Positions 27,230 to 35,600 of a stretch of DNA of 64,000 nucleotides are shown in pieces. Each line of letters starts with the position of its first letter. The stretch's first letter is position 1. A program made the position numbers and the translations under genes. The DNA lies in NCBI RefSeq assembly GCF_001718695.1, contig NZ_CP013421.1:310001-374000 (forward strand), given 5' to 3'. Origin of the DNA: Burkholderia ubonensis (lineage in GTDB: Bacteria > Pseudomonadota > Gammaproteobacteria > Burkholderiales > Burkholderiaceae). The notes beneath the pieces were generated by a model. The model was not told the DNA's origin. It saw only the letters and a list, made by a program, of their open reading frames with translations, and did no database searches.

Positions 27230-28186
27230 TCAACGTGACGATCTAGCGCCGACGATCCGCGTCAGCGCTTCTTCCAACAGCCCCCTATCCGCCGCTCGTT
27301 TTGCGTCGGTGCGCTGGGCCAGGTTGAGCAGTTTGCGTCGCACGGCTGGCAACCCAGCCGCGTGCGGAAGTCCGATCAGATCGAAGTCCGGCCGCTCATC
27401 CTCGATGGATCGCAGGAACGCACGCGACGGCTCATCCAGCCACCCGGCCACGCGCGACAGCAGGCGCACATGGATGTCCAGCAGAACCCCGGCTTCGACT
27501 GGCTCAGCCGTCATACCCCTGAAGTGCGCCTCAAAGGTCGCTGCGAAATCCGCAGGCACTCGGGGCGCCAGCATCTCCCACGCTGGCTTGGGGCTGCAGG
27601 TCAGGTAGACGAGAAAAGTCCGCCAGAGCATCTGATCCGCCCGTTCGTCTTCCAGCAACAAGCCGACATCGAAAAGATCGCGCGGATGCTGTCGCGACAG
27701 TGCCGCAGCCAGCTTGCCAGCATAGAGGTCGGCGAAGTCCAGCACCTGCGCAGAGGCGAAGCCGAACGCCTCCTCCACCTTCGGGCGCACCACCATGTTC
27801 CGCGCCGGGTGCACCGTGCCGCGCATCACCGGTGTCGTCTCAATCTGCACACGTGCACGACCGCGACTGGCCACCAGCCGCGTGACGCCTGCGCCCCCGC
27901 CTGCAGACAATTGCACCTGCAGTTGCAGAGGCCAGGCGCGCAGCACATCGGCTAGCCGCCCAAGCGCTTCGGCAATGAGCCTTGCGTCCTCGGCATAGTC
28001 ACGCACCGGCAACCATGCCAGATCAATGTCCACCGACAACCGGGGTAAGTCGTGCTCGAACAAGTTGATGGCCGTGCCGCCTTTGAGCGCGAAGCGAGGC
28101 TCTTCGGCCAGGACAGGCAGAATTTCGACCAGCAGCCGTACGCGGTCGGTATAGCGCCGATCCCAATGATCAAGCCAAGTGTTCAT
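27230..28186 (-). CDS. abiEii: AbiEii-type nucleotidyltransferase toxin
   Basis: This 318-residue protein starts at the ATG at 28186 (MNTWLDHWDRRYTDRVRLLV); longer in-frame starts lie deep in the antitoxin gene. The nucleotidyltransferase core shows LKGGTAINLF (about 35-43) and RLSVDIDLAWLP (Asp53, Asp55). A later LDFADLYAGKLAAALSRQHP then RDLFDVGLL (about 149-176) carries the Lys and Arg/Asp pattern of AbiEii. The toxin inhibits growth, for some homologues by acting on tRNA, during phage infection. It overlaps the antitoxin gene by 17 nt, so the two are co-translated. Downstream is only the truncated IS. Both genes look intact. Confidence 0.88.
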   Translation of the reverse strand: MNTWLDHWDRRYTDRVRLLVEILPVLAEEPRFALKGGTAINLFEHDLPRLSVDIDLAWLPVRDYAEDARLIAEALGRLADVLRAWPLQLQVQLSAGGGAGVTRLVASRGRARVQIETTPVMRGTVHPARNMVVRPKVEEAFGFASAQVLDFADLYAGKLAAALSRQHPRDLFDVGLLLEDERADQMLWRTFLVYLTCSPKPAWEMLAPRVPADFAATFEAHFRGMTAEPVEAGVLLDIHVRLLSRVAGWLDEPSRAFLRSIEDERPDFDLIGLPHAAGLPAVRRKLLNLAQRTDAKRAADRGLLEEALTRIVGARSSR

Positions 28187-28991
28187 CGAGGTCTCCCGGC
28201 AAGGTGATCTGGTAGGTCGGATGCAGGCGGCCGCCAGGCACCAGCGCGCGCTTTCCCCGACCCAGATCGACGCCATCCAGCGGAACGTGCGACAGCCATG
28301 CATGCCGATGGCGCTCGGCCAGCGCCAGGAACAGCCGTTTGGCCTTGATGCTGCGGCATACGCGCAGCAACATGCCGACCCGCTGGGGCCGCAACGTGGT
28401 CATGGCCTGCATCAACGCATCCACCTCATAGATCAGGGCCACGTCCGAGACGCCGTCGCACAGCTCCAGCATGGCCCGCTCCGGCGTGGAGCAAACCAGG
28501 GCATCTGCGCCGGGGGCAGCCTGGTTCCACGCCAAGCCCTGTTCGGACAGCGTCGTCGCGGACACCTCCACCGTGAAAGACACGGGCGGCAAATCGAACG
28601 GCCCCTTGCCCAGATACTCGAACCGCTGCGCCAAAGACAGCTTGCCAAGCCAAGCTGGTGGCCGCTCCACCCCATACAGGGTGATCGTGCCGGCATCGCC
28701 CAGACGCAGATAGTGCTCGTGCCCCTGCAGGCTTAGTGCAAAGCGGCCTCCCACGTGCAGCGGCATGCCCTCCCCGACCTGCAGGCTGCGGACCACGCCC
28801 TCCCACTGCAGGCGCCCGCCCTTACGCATGTAGACGCCGCGCGCCGGCGACACCAGCCAGCCGCTGCGCACGTAGCGCGCGACGAGGCTGCTGGAGTAGC
28901 GATGAACCCGCAGCCAGCGGCTCGACACCAGGCTCGTGTCGCCCAGTTCGGCCAATAGCAGGTTTAATTTTCCGGAATTTTGCTCACTCAT
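28170..28991 (-). CDS. abiEi: AbiEi-type antitoxin / autorepressor
   Basis: A 273-residue protein from MSEQNSGKLNLLLAELGDTS. It has an N-terminal winged-helix region (about residues 15-65: RYSSSLVARYVRSGWLVSPA then RGVYMRKGG) and a C-terminal AbiEi antitoxin domain (about 85-260). It neutralises AbiEii without direct toxin binding in characterised type IV systems and represses its own promoter. The start at 28991 is chosen because a good promoter ends only 8 nt upstream; the alternative ATG at 29027 would lie inside the -35 box. The start codon sits in a TCACT-N3-AGTGA palindrome, so the repressor may bind over its own initiation site. Confidence 0.86.
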   Translation of the reverse strand: MSEQNSGKLNLLLAELGDTSLVSSRWLRVHRYSSSLVARYVRSGWLVSPARGVYMRKGGRLQWEGVVRSLQVGEGMPLHVGGRFALSLQGHEHYLRLGDAGTITLYGVERPPAWLGKLSLAQRFEYLGKGPFDLPPVSFTVEVSATTLSEQGLAWNQAAPGADALVCSTPERAMLELCDGVSDVALIYEVDALMQAMTTLRPQRVGMLLRVCRSIKAKRLFLALAERHRHAWLSHVPLDGVDLGRGKRALVPGGRLHPTYQITLPGDLDEHLA

Positions 28992-28996
28992 AGTGA
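28984..28996. promoter_or_regulatory. Operator palindrome over the abiEi start codon
   Basis: TCACT-CAT-AGTGA: a perfect 5-bp inverted repeat centred on the start codon. The same core recurs in the larger palindrome at 29052-29078, so the two sites bracket the promoter. Confidence 0.6.
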
Positions 28997-28998
28997 AC

Positions 28999-29027
28999 AA
29001 AATACACTTTCTGGAAACTTCTGCCAA
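28999..29027 (-). promoter_or_regulatory. Promoter of abiEi-abiEii
   Basis: On the minus strand TTGGCA (29027-29022) and TATTTT (29004-28999) are separated by 17 nt. Transcription would begin about 7 nt later, at or just before the ATG at 28991, implying a leaderless or near-leaderless message. Confidence 0.65.
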
Positions 29028-29051
29028 GGCAGGGTGGTTTGAATTTGAATA

Positions 29052-29078
29052 AAAAAGATCACTCTTAGTGATCTTTTT
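29052..29078. promoter_or_regulatory. Large palindrome upstream of abiEi promoter
   Basis: AAAAAGATCACT-CTT-AGTGATCTTTTT: 12-bp perfect arms. It contains the TCACT-N3-AGTGA core seen over the start codon, so an upstream AbiEi operator is likely. Its A/T-tracts also make it resemble a bidirectional terminator; both readings are possible. Confidence 0.6.
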
Positions 29079-29439
29079 CTGCGACAGGCAAACCAGACTC
29101 GGCCTAGGCGCGCCCGGTACAAGGAAATCCGGAAGGCCCCTCTTCTGATCTTTGCAGTGTCGAGATCGACGACAAATCGATATGTGGGTGGCTACCTACC
29201 ACCGAGCGCTCAAACCCTTAATTCTCTCCGCACCGCGGAGAAAATTAAACAATCTGTCTGGCGATGCCCTCGCCTTTCGCCACGCTAAATGTAGGCGCTT
29301 GCAATAGAGATTCAGCACCGTTTGTGACAAAGCCGCCTCTCCGGCGGTCCCACCCGGATCGGAAGAACCTCCACGCCCTCGGCGCCCGCGCCAAGCATAC
29401 AGAAGCACCTCGAGCGTAGGGCTTTGACGCGGCGTCCTG

Positions 29440-29481
29440 AAATGAAGGGTAACATAGCCCTTCCTGTGTTACCCTTCATTT
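29440..29481. repeat. Perfect 15-bp inverted repeat with 12-nt spacer
   Basis: AAATGAAGGGTAACA at 29440-29454 is matched by its exact complement TGTTACCCTTCATTT at 29467-29481. No T-tract follows, so it is not a normal terminator. It could be a recombinase or repressor site. Confidence 0.6.
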
Positions 29482-29515
29482 GCGTTGGCGGCACGCCTTG
29501 CGTTGGCGGCACGCC
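29481..29515. repeat. Tandem 18-bp direct repeat
   Basis: TGCGTTGGCGGCACGCC occurs twice, at 29481-29497 and 29499-29515, immediately beside the inverted repeat. Confidence 0.7.
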
Positions 29516-29846
29516 GTGGCATCACCACGCGACAGCCGCAGCAGTCCGCCCTCGGCCCAACAGTTCGGCGAGCCGCATTTCATGTTGATACGCACTGACA
29601 TGCGTCCCGGGCAAACGACATCGCCAATATCTCGACGCCGCGCAGCCGCCAGCGTAATCGGCAGCCCGTCGATTTGCCGCCACGTAACCATCTGGTGGCC
29701 GACCTATCGTTTATATCTGGCCATCAGAAATTTAGATGGGCGCGATTCTCGCCTCCCCGGCGAACGCGACCAAGATGCCTTTCCCGGGCGTTTGGGGAGA
29801 ACCTCGGACTCGCGGCATTGGCCACTACGCCTCCAACTGGAACCAC

Positions 29847-30107
29847 CTATGCGGCGCTGACACGCGGCGCAACGCGGCCGACCTCAAACATTAGTTCACT
29901 CACCAATTCAGGCCGCGTCTCCTCGACCAGTCGACCATGCGAACATGGCCGCACCTCACCAACACTGGTCGAATACCACAACCGGCCCGTGTACCCTTCG
30001 TCGCACTCCCGCCAAATGCCGGTCACCTGGCATACAGCCAACCCCTCATCATTCGCGGCACGATCCAACACATATACCGCATAGCTCCCAGGTTGCCATC
30101 CGCGCAC
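29847..30107 (-). CDS. Possible small hypothetical protein
   Basis: An 86-residue frame (MRGWQPGSYAVYVLDRAAND...) with balanced composition and a plausible beta-rich pattern (AVCQVTGIWRECDEGYTGRL). No start-site or homology support can be given. It could be a real small protein of the mobile region or chance. Confidence 0.3.
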   Translation of the reverse strand: MRGWQPGSYAVYVLDRAANDEGLAVCQVTGIWRECDEGYTGRLWYSTSVGEVRPCSHGRLVEETRPELVSELMFEVGRVAPRVSAA

Positions 30108-30235
30108 GTCCGGGTCACTCGCAGAGGGAGAAAGTCAAAGTCAGTGTCGGTCATCATTTGCGTCCGCAATTCAAGTCTGCGGACGCAATCGTGGATCGAT
30201 TCGGCAGCGCCGGCTAGGTGCGGAGAATTTCTCGC

Positions 30236-31408
30236 TTACCGATAATCCACCCATACCCCGCCGGCATCGGACGAACGCACGCAGTTCTCGACCCACCGCA
30301 CGCCCTCGACGCCAGCATGAATGTCCGGGTAACGCAGCGTCTTTAGGATGGCATGGTCATCGCGGTCGGTTGCGTCCATCGCCTGGGCGAACCGGTAGTA
30401 GAGATTCGCCCAGGCCTCGAACAGCCCTTCCGGATGTCCGCCGCCAATGCGGTCGTCCACCAGGGCTTCCAGATAGAGATAGCTCATGCCACGCTCCATC
30501 AATTGCGCCGGTTGGCCCTGAATCTCGAACGACAATTGATTGGGCCGCTCATCCCACCATTCGATACTAGCCTTCGAGCCAATCACGCGAATCTTCTGGC
30601 CGTGCATCGACCCAGCGTTGACCGCACAGGACCATACATAGCCGACCGCTCCGTTTTCGTATTCCATCAGCGTGAACGCGTTGTCCTCCAGCGGCGCGCG
30701 GCTTTTGACGAAGCTCTGGCGGCTGCATAGCAAGCGCTTGATCTTGAAATCCGGCAGCATCACTTCCGACAGGTACAGGGGATGGGTGCCGATGTCGCCT
30801 AGCACATAGCTCGGACCGGCCAGCTTCGGGTCGACGCGCCACTTGGTAGCGGGGTTGGCCTCCTCCACCGCCTCGCTGTGGAATCCATGGGCGAATTGCA
30901 TCTGCACGATGCGGATCTCACCGAGGTCGCCGCGCTCGATCATCGAACGCGCCTGTTCGATCATTTGGTGGCCAGCATAACCATATGTGACGCCAACGAT
31001 CTTGTTCTGCGCCTGTGCCACGCGGCGCAGTGCTTCCGCTTCCTCAGTGTTGAAACACAGCGGCTTTTCGCATACTACGTGCAGGCCTGCCTCCAGCGCT
31101 GCCTTGCTGATGGCGAAGTGAGTGCTGTTAGGCGTAGCAATTGACACCGCCTGAATGCCATCGACGCGCTTGGCCTCTTCCGCGAACATTGTCCGGTAGT
31201 CCGCATAGCAACGCTCTTGGGTCACGCCCAAGCCAGCTCCGAAATCGCGCCCGCTCGCTGGGTCGATGTCGAAGGCGCCGGCCACCAGTTTGAAACTGTT
31301 GTCTCGCAGCGCTGCCGAACGGTGAATATAGCCGATCTGGCTGCCACGTCCGCCCCCGACCATAGCCCAGCGGATCGGGGCAGCGATAAGTTTTGTTCCG
31401 TCAATCAT
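30236..31408 (-). CDS. Gfo/Idh/MocA-family NAD(P)-dependent oxidoreductase
   Basis: This is a 390-residue dehydrogenase. The Rossmann dinucleotide-binding segment is IRWAMVGGGRGSQIGYIHRS (about 12-31), a Gly-rich GGGRGS variant of the usual GxGxxG. AVSIATPNSTHF and the family hallmark VVCEKPLCFN (Lys of EKP) follow. Then come the alpha/beta substrate domain (GDIGTHPLYLSEVM, with the D...H pair) and a late RYPDIHAGVEGVRWVENCV. It should oxidise a sugar or inositol-type polyol. It is isolated: an IS element starts 43 nt upstream and decayed DNA lies downstream, so its original operon has been lost. Substrate cannot be named. Confidence 0.88.
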   Translation of the reverse strand: MIDGTKLIAAPIRWAMVGGGRGSQIGYIHRSAALRDNSFKLVAGAFDIDPASGRDFGAGLGVTQERCYADYRTMFAEEAKRVDGIQAVSIATPNSTHFAISKAALEAGLHVVCEKPLCFNTEEAEALRRVAQAQNKIVGVTYGYAGHQMIEQARSMIERGDLGEIRIVQMQFAHGFHSEAVEEANPATKWRVDPKLAGPSYVLGDIGTHPLYLSEVMLPDFKIKRLLCSRQSFVKSRAPLEDNAFTLMEYENGAVGYVWSCAVNAGSMHGQKIRVIGSKASIEWWDERPNQLSFEIQGQPAQLMERGMSYLYLEALVDDRIGGGHPEGLFEAWANLYYRFAQAMDATDRDDHAILKTLRYPDIHAGVEGVRWVENCVRSSDAGGVWVDYR

Positions 31409-31450
31409 GAAGTAATCCTAAGTCAGTTGAGTGTTGGCGCGCAGCTAAAT

Positions 31451-33078
31451 TTGACCCACCGGGGATGCGGCTATTTTCTTGGACTGATTTACGTTGCTAA
31501 CCCGAGGCTTTCACGGTACTCGATGGGGCTGAGATAGCCAAGGGAGCCCTTGATCCGTTTCTCGTTGTACCAGCGAACGTAGGCGTCCAGTACCTCAACG
31601 AACTCCGCGATGGTCGTCGAACGCCAGTCTCCTGTATAGAACATCTCAGTCTTTAGCCTGCCGAAGAATCCCTCACAGGCCGCGTTGTCCGGTGAACAGG
31701 CTTTACGCGACATGGAGGGGATCAGCTTAGCCTTCGCAACCCGCGATAGCCAGCCAGGCCAACGGTAGTGGCCACCCCGATCGGAATGCACGATCGGCGT
31801 CTCGTCGTCCTCGGTCACGGTCTCAATAGCCGCATCTAGCATGGAATTCACGAGCTCTGCGTCGGGGCTTGTGCCAATCGACCAGCTGACTACCATCCCA
31901 TCGAAGCAGTCGATCATGGGCGATAGATATACCTTCCCCGCAGGAATCTGGAACTCGGAAATATCCGTCACCCACTTTTCGTTGGGGGCGTTCGCGTGGA
32001 AATCGCGATTGATGATGTTATCTGGGGCAGGGCTGATTTCCCCGATATAAGAGCGATATCGGCGCCGCTTGGGCCTTGCTGCGTGGAGGCCGCCTTGTTT
32101 CATGAGGCGACGCACGACTTTCTCCGATAGAAACACTCGTTGCCTGCTAAGCGCTGCTTGCACCCGACGATAGCCGTAGGATCGGTGATTGTCCTCGAAG
32201 ATCTCTGCAACGGTACGACGGACATCTGCATATTTGTCGGCAACCCGTATGGGCGACCGATGATAAAAATAGGAGCTGCGCGCCAGGTCCAACCGCTCAA
32301 GCAGCTCAGTCAAACCGTATTCTTCTCTCAGGGCGTCAACCAGCCTCGTCTTCTCCCGATTGCTCAGGAGTGGCAGGTCGACGCCCAGGTCTTTTTTTAC
32401 GAGTTCATTCGCCTTCTTCAACAGGTCGTGTTCAAGCTTCAGATTGCGAATGTCGCGCCGGAGCTCTTCGACCTGCCGCTCCAGTTCGTCCCGATCCGTC
32501 TCTGATGGTGATCCCTTGTCGCGCTTCATGGATGCAGGGGCCCCTCGGCCGAGTAACTGGTTTTTCCACTTGTACAGCGACACCCTGTCGACGTCCAGCT
32601 TTTGCGCCACCGCCTGTGCACTTCCTTCCCGTGTGCACAGTTCGTACACCGCGAGCTGCCTGGTCGCCAATGACACGGCCGGTCGGCCTGCCTTGCCAAC
32701 CACGCGTTTCCTGGTTTCCGGATAGCGCTCGCGAACCCACGCCGTCAGTATCTGCCGACAGGGATAGCCTAATGCCCTGAGGGTGAAGCTGAAGCTGCGC
32801 CCGTGATTGACGTAATGCTCAAGTGCCAGGTTCTTCTGTTCTTCTGAGTACTTTGGCTTTACGCGAACATACTCTTTCTGCAGATCGCCACTCTTCTCGA
32901 ATTCCTCGCACCACGCCTTGAGAGAATTCTTCGTCGGGTAACCCAACTGGCGGATTGTCGCCTTGACGCGCTTTCCGAGTTTCAGGTACAGCTCGACCGC
33001 CCGAACGCGGTCTTCGTATGAATACATGGACTACCTCCAAAGTAGTCCAAGATTTTGTCCGCATCCCCGGTGGGTCAA
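31451..33078 (-). mobile_element. IS3-family element, complete copy
   Basis: The termini GGGGATGCGGCTATTTTCTT (from 31461) and, on the other strand, GGGGATGCGGACAAAATCTT (ending 33068) are inverted repeats. The repeats extend outwards another 10 bp (TTGACCCACC / GGTGGGTCAA), giving the coordinates used here. A truncated copy at 26672-27111 has only the inner terminus. No direct target duplication is seen outside. Confidence 0.88.
31489..33027 (-). CDS. IS3-family transposase, single 512-residue ORF
   Basis: Two N-terminal helix-turn-helix segments are visible: [20 protein letters not shown] (about 5-24) and a second around residues 105-165 including [21 protein letters not shown] coiled coil follows ([20 protein letters not shown], about 186-205), then an HTH_21-like region and the rve catalytic core. 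The DDE triad lies in [20 protein letters not shown] and [16 protein letters not shown]. Unlike most IS3 elements the two functions are fused in one frame with no frameshift. Intact, so possibly active; it truncates or flanks the neighbouring IS2-group element. Confidence 0.93.
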   Translation of the reverse strand: MYSYEDRVRAVELYLKLGKRVKATIRQLGYPTKNSLKAWCEEFEKSGDLQKEYVRVKPKYSEEQKNLALEHYVNHGRSFSFTLRALGYPCRQILTAWVRERYPETRKRVVGKAGRPAVSLATRQLAVYELCTREGSAQAVAQKLDVDRVSLYKWKNQLLGRGAPASMKRDKGSPSETDRDELERQVEELRRDIRNLKLEHDLLKKANELVKKDLGVDLPLLSNREKTRLVDALREEYGLTELLERLDLARSSYFYHRSPIRVADKYADVRRTVAEIFEDNHRSYGYRRVQAALSRQRVFLSEKVVRRLMKQGGLHAARPKRRRYRSYIGEISPAPDNIINRDFHANAPNEKWVTDISEFQIPAGKVYLSPMIDCFDGMVVSWSIGTSPDAELVNSMLDAAIETVTEDDETPIVHSDRGGHYRWPGWLSRVAKAKLIPSMSRKACSPDNAACEGFFGRLKTEMFYTGDWRSTTIAEFVEVLDAYVRWYNEKRIKGSLGYLSPIEYRESLGLAT

Positions 33079-33115
33079 TTCTGCGCGCGCGTTAACAAGT
33101 AAGCCTAGTCATTAC

Positions 33116-33490
33116 GTGGAAAGCATCGAAATTCTGACCGAGCCGGAGCGCCGTCGTCGGCGCACGGCGCAAGAAAAAATCGCCATCGTGCAGGAAACAT
33201 TGGAGCCGGGAGCGTCGGTGTCGGCCGTTGCACGTCGGCACGGCGTCAACGCCAACCAAGTGTTCGGCTGGCGCAAGCAATACCAGGAAGGCAGTCTGGC
33301 GGCGGTGAAGGCAGGCGAAACCGTTGTGCCGGCATCTGAGCTGGCCGCCGCCATCAAGGAAATCAAGGAACTGCAACGGCTACTTGGGAAGAAGACGCTG
33401 GAGGTCGAAATCCTGAAAGAAGCCGTGGAATGGGGCCGTTCAAAAAACCTGATTGCGCGCTCACCATTGCTGCCGGGGGACGACCGTTGA
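33116..33490 (+). CDS. IS2-group transposase OrfA
   Basis: About 124 residues from a GTG at 33116 ([20 protein letters not shown]); a longer frame upstream lies in the neighbouring IS. The HTH_Tnp_1 domain is clear ([30 protein letters not shown]) and is followed by a leucine-rich coil ([20 protein letters not shown]). The A AAA AAC heptamer at 33442-33448 is in the correct register for -1 frameshifting into orfB. Confidence 0.88.
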   Translation: MESIEILTEPERRRRRTAQEKIAIVQETLEPGASVSAVARRHGVNANQVFGWRKQYQEGSLAAVKAGETVVPASELAAAIKEIKELQRLLGKKTLEVEILKEAVEWGRSKNLIARSPLLPGDDR

Positions 33491-34323
33491 AGACGGTCTG
33501 CGAAGTTCTCGGCGTGGCGCGCTCTGCCGTGGCGGTGAAGCGAGCTCGCTCGTCCGACTGGCGCGATGGTCGCCGTGCCCGCGTGACCAACGATGCCAGG
33601 CTGGTCGAGGAGATTCAGGCCCATGTGGCGCACCTTCCCACCTACGGCTACCGCCGTGTCTGGGCGCTGCTGCGCCGCAGTCGGGAGCAGAGCGGTGCGC
33701 CGTGCATCAACGTCAAGCGCGTGTATCGGGTCATGCGGGAGCATCAGTTGCTGCTGCGCCGCCCTGGCGTGCGGCGAGATAAGCGGCGACATGACGGTCG
33801 CGTTGCGGTGGACCGAAGCAACGTGCGCTGGTGCTCGGACGGTTTCGAATTCCGATGCGACGATGGTACGCCGCTGCGCGTGACGTTTGCGCTGGACTGC
33901 TGCGACCGCGAGGCGATTAGCTGGGCAGCAACGACCGGCGGGCATAGCGGTGATGTGGTGCGCGACGTGATGCTGGCCGCCGTCGAACAGCGCTTCGGCA
34001 CCACGCAGGCCGCGCAGCCCATTGAATGGCTGACGGACAACGGCTCGGCCTACATCGACCACCGCACGCGCAGCTTCGCTCGCGAACTGGGTCTTGAGCC
34101 GCTGACCACGCCGGTTCGTTCGCCGCAGAGCAATGGCATGGCGGAATCGTTCGTGAAGACCATGAAGCACAATTACGTCGCCTATATGGACAAGCCCGAC
34201 GCACCAACGGCGCTCTCGCGTCTGGCTATCGCGTTCGAACACTACAATGAGCGCCACCCGCACAAAGCCCTGAAATACCGCTCGCCTCGCGAGTTCAGGC
34301 GTAATGCGGTGTCATCAACCTAA
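33430..34323 (+). CDS. IS2-group transposase OrfB
   Basis: This 297-residue integrase-type catalytic part includes an HTH_21 motif ([15 protein letters not shown]), then the DDE core: [14 protein letters not shown] (first Asp), [14 protein letters not shown] (second Asp) and [16 protein letters not shown] (Glu). It ends [16 protein letters not shown] as usual. Expression is expected by ribosomal frameshift from orfA at 33442-33448 rather than from the internal ATG. Intact coding sequence, but the element lacks its left end. Confidence 0.92.
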   Translation: MGPFKKPDCALTIAAGGRPLKTVCEVLGVARSAVAVKRARSSDWRDGRRARVTNDARLVEEIQAHVAHLPTYGYRRVWALLRRSREQSGAPCINVKRVYRVMREHQLLLRRPGVRRDKRRHDGRVAVDRSNVRWCSDGFEFRCDDGTPLRVTFALDCCDREAISWAATTGGHSGDVVRDVMLAAVEQRFGTTQAAQPIEWLTDNGSAYIDHRTRSFARELGLEPLTTPVRSPQSNGMAESFVKTMKHNYVAYMDKPDAPTALSRLAIAFEHYNERHPHKALKYRSPREFRRNAVSST

Positions 34324-34360
34324 AGGTGTCCGCGTGTCCTGAGTTACAGGGGCAACTCCA

Positions 34361-34848
34361 TTGACGGCATACGCATGCTTGAGCCAACCAGAAATCTGCT
34401 CAGGGGACCACTGCAGCCTCAGCTTTGCAGCGACAACTCGCGCCAGCGTCTGGTTGCTCACTAATTTGCAAATCTTTGGGCGACGTGCCCGATCCCAGGC
34501 GAGCTCATCCGCACGGCTCGCTCGATAACCTTGGCTGCCTCCGTTGCGCTGCAGCTCGCGGCTGATCGTGGAAGGAGCACGTCCCAGCTTGACCGCAATA
34601 GACCGAATCGATAATCCGCTCACCAGGCAGCGAGAGATTTCCTCGCGTTCCGCGAGCGTCAATGTCTGCGGTGCGCGACGTCTTTGCGGAGGCTCGATGC
34701 CGCCGGCCTCTGACAGAATCCGCTGTATCGAAGAGTGGCCCCGATCGAACAGTTTGGCAATTTGATGAATCGTTTCACCTTTACGCCAGCGGTCCCACAT
34801 GAGTGCTTTCTGACTCTCAGAATAGTAGATCCTCGGCCTCTGCTTCAT
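34361..34848 (-). pseudogene. IS30-family transposase, N-terminal part only
   Basis: About 163 residues from the ATG at 34848 (MKQRPRIYYSESQKALMWDR), preceded by GGAGG at good spacing. Two helix-turn-helix regions are present (KGETIHQIAKLFDRGHSSIQ; GLSIRSIAVKLGRAPSTISR), then RRPKICKLVSN and LQWSPEQISGWLK. The catalytic DDE domain is missing because the IS2-group element is inserted at about 34360. The outer IS30 end is probably near 34909. Confidence 0.88.
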
Positions 34849-34909
34849 TTGCAACACCTCCACTGCTTGCGCAGATTCTAGTGTGTTGCATCGACCGGTT
34901 GAATCTGCA

Positions 34910-35358
34910 GTCCACAGCGGCCATTCGATACGAACCTTGAACACTGACTATTCCGCCAAACTGCCGGACGTACCGAACGGCGGCGGCACGCTGTTAGATA
35001 GTCGTCGACCCGCTCCAACATCAACGCGCAGCGTTGCATCGGCGCTTCGCTATCCCTCAATTCTTGGCGTTCGACACTTACGAATCCATGCGTTAAGAAT
35101 AATATTTCCGCACCATTTTCGCCCACTTCAAGAAAACTCGCATAAAACAAGGTCCGCAATTGTCTGATGTTTAGCTGCTTTTATCCAGACATTGCATCAC
35201 GGTTCGATCCAGAAGACGACAAGCACCAAAAAGGTGCGGCAAAATTGAATAAATATTCTATTGACTAGTTTTTTTGAATATTAAAAATTCAACCAGCCCG
35301 TACATTTTCGGGCCCTTTTCTGGACAATGGTGTTCAGAATAAATCAGGAGTCGCATCA
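34910..35358. other. AT-rich leader region of the peptide cluster
   Basis: No gene is supported. The right part is strongly AT-rich, unlike the surrounding chromosome. It contains TTGAATATTAAAAATTCAA (35274-35292), a related GAATAAATATTC palindrome (35247-35258), and a hairpin GCCCG...CGGGC at 35296-35313 followed by T's. Promoter and control elements of the peptide cluster must lie here; I cannot assign a confident -10 box. Confidence 0.5.
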
Positions 35359-35544
35359 ATGAGCTCTGCTTTTCAGGCACTACTCAGCCGTTTGGAAATC
35401 TCCGCAGACCGCATGGAAGCCGCAACGAAGGCGAACAAGCAATGCGCCCGTGCTTACGGCGACTATAAGGAAGAAGGTGAGTCGGGTAATAACTCGCAAC
35501 GCCTTAACATGATCGCTCACGATCAATCGGGCGAAATGTATTAA
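35359..35544 (+). CDS. Small ORF, candidate RiPP precursor peptide
   Basis: 61 codons starting MSSAFQALLSRLEISADRME, preceded by AGGAG at 35346-35350 (8-nt spacing). The first ~30 residues look like an amphipathic helical leader (LLSRLE, RMEAATKANK). The rest is short, polar and Gly/Asn/Ser/Tyr-rich (AYGDYKEEG, SGNNSQRLN, HDQSGEMY), as expected of a core region. There is a single Cys (29) and no double-glycine site, so the cleavage point is unclear. A strong hairpin follows 12 nt after the stop, then the HExxH protein and ABC exporter genes in the same direction. The precursor role is inferred from size, sequence type and context; it might instead be a small regulatory or immunity protein. 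Confidence 0.6.
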   Translation: MSSAFQALLSRLEISADRMEAATKANKQCARAYGDYKEEGESGNNSQRLNMIAHDQSGEMY

Positions 35545-35556
35545 CTCGAAATTAAA

Positions 35557-35578
35557 TCGGGGCGCTCGCGCGCCCCGA
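35557..35578 (+). promoter_or_regulatory. Strong intercistronic hairpin after the small ORF
   Basis: TCGGGGCGC-TCGC-GCGCCCCGA: a perfect 9-bp stem in an otherwise AT-rich region. There is no T-tract. Such hairpins often stabilise the precursor message and lower expression of the downstream enzyme genes. Confidence 0.65.
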
Positions 35579-35600
35579 GACACTACTGCGGAGATTGCTA

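Larger units (their letters stand above)
29079..30235. other. Mostly non-coding stretch between abiE and the oxidoreductase
   Basis: Apart from the possible small gene at 29847-30107 and the repeats listed separately, I see no convincing coding sequence. Composition is mixed and frames are short, as in decayed integrative DNA. Confidence 0.4.
33079..34360 (+). mobile_element. IS2-group IS3 element, left end missing
   Basis: Carries orfA and orfB in the -1 frameshift layout. The right end is near 34360 (CTGAGTTACAGGGGCAACTC), where it interrupts an IS30 transposase gene. No matching inverted terminus is found on the left, where the 31.5-33.1 kb element begins, so the left end was probably lost. 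Confidence 0.75.

Noticed and set aside
29476..29691. Possible Ogr/Com-like zinc-finger protein (MKCGSPNC)
   Set aside because: Only one Cys pair is credible, and the rest of the frame is made of the tandem 18-bp repeat.
34878..35159. A 93-codon minus-strand frame between the IS30 fragment and the peptide cluster
   Set aside because: It overlaps the IS30 terminus and lacks coding character; probably remnant DNA.
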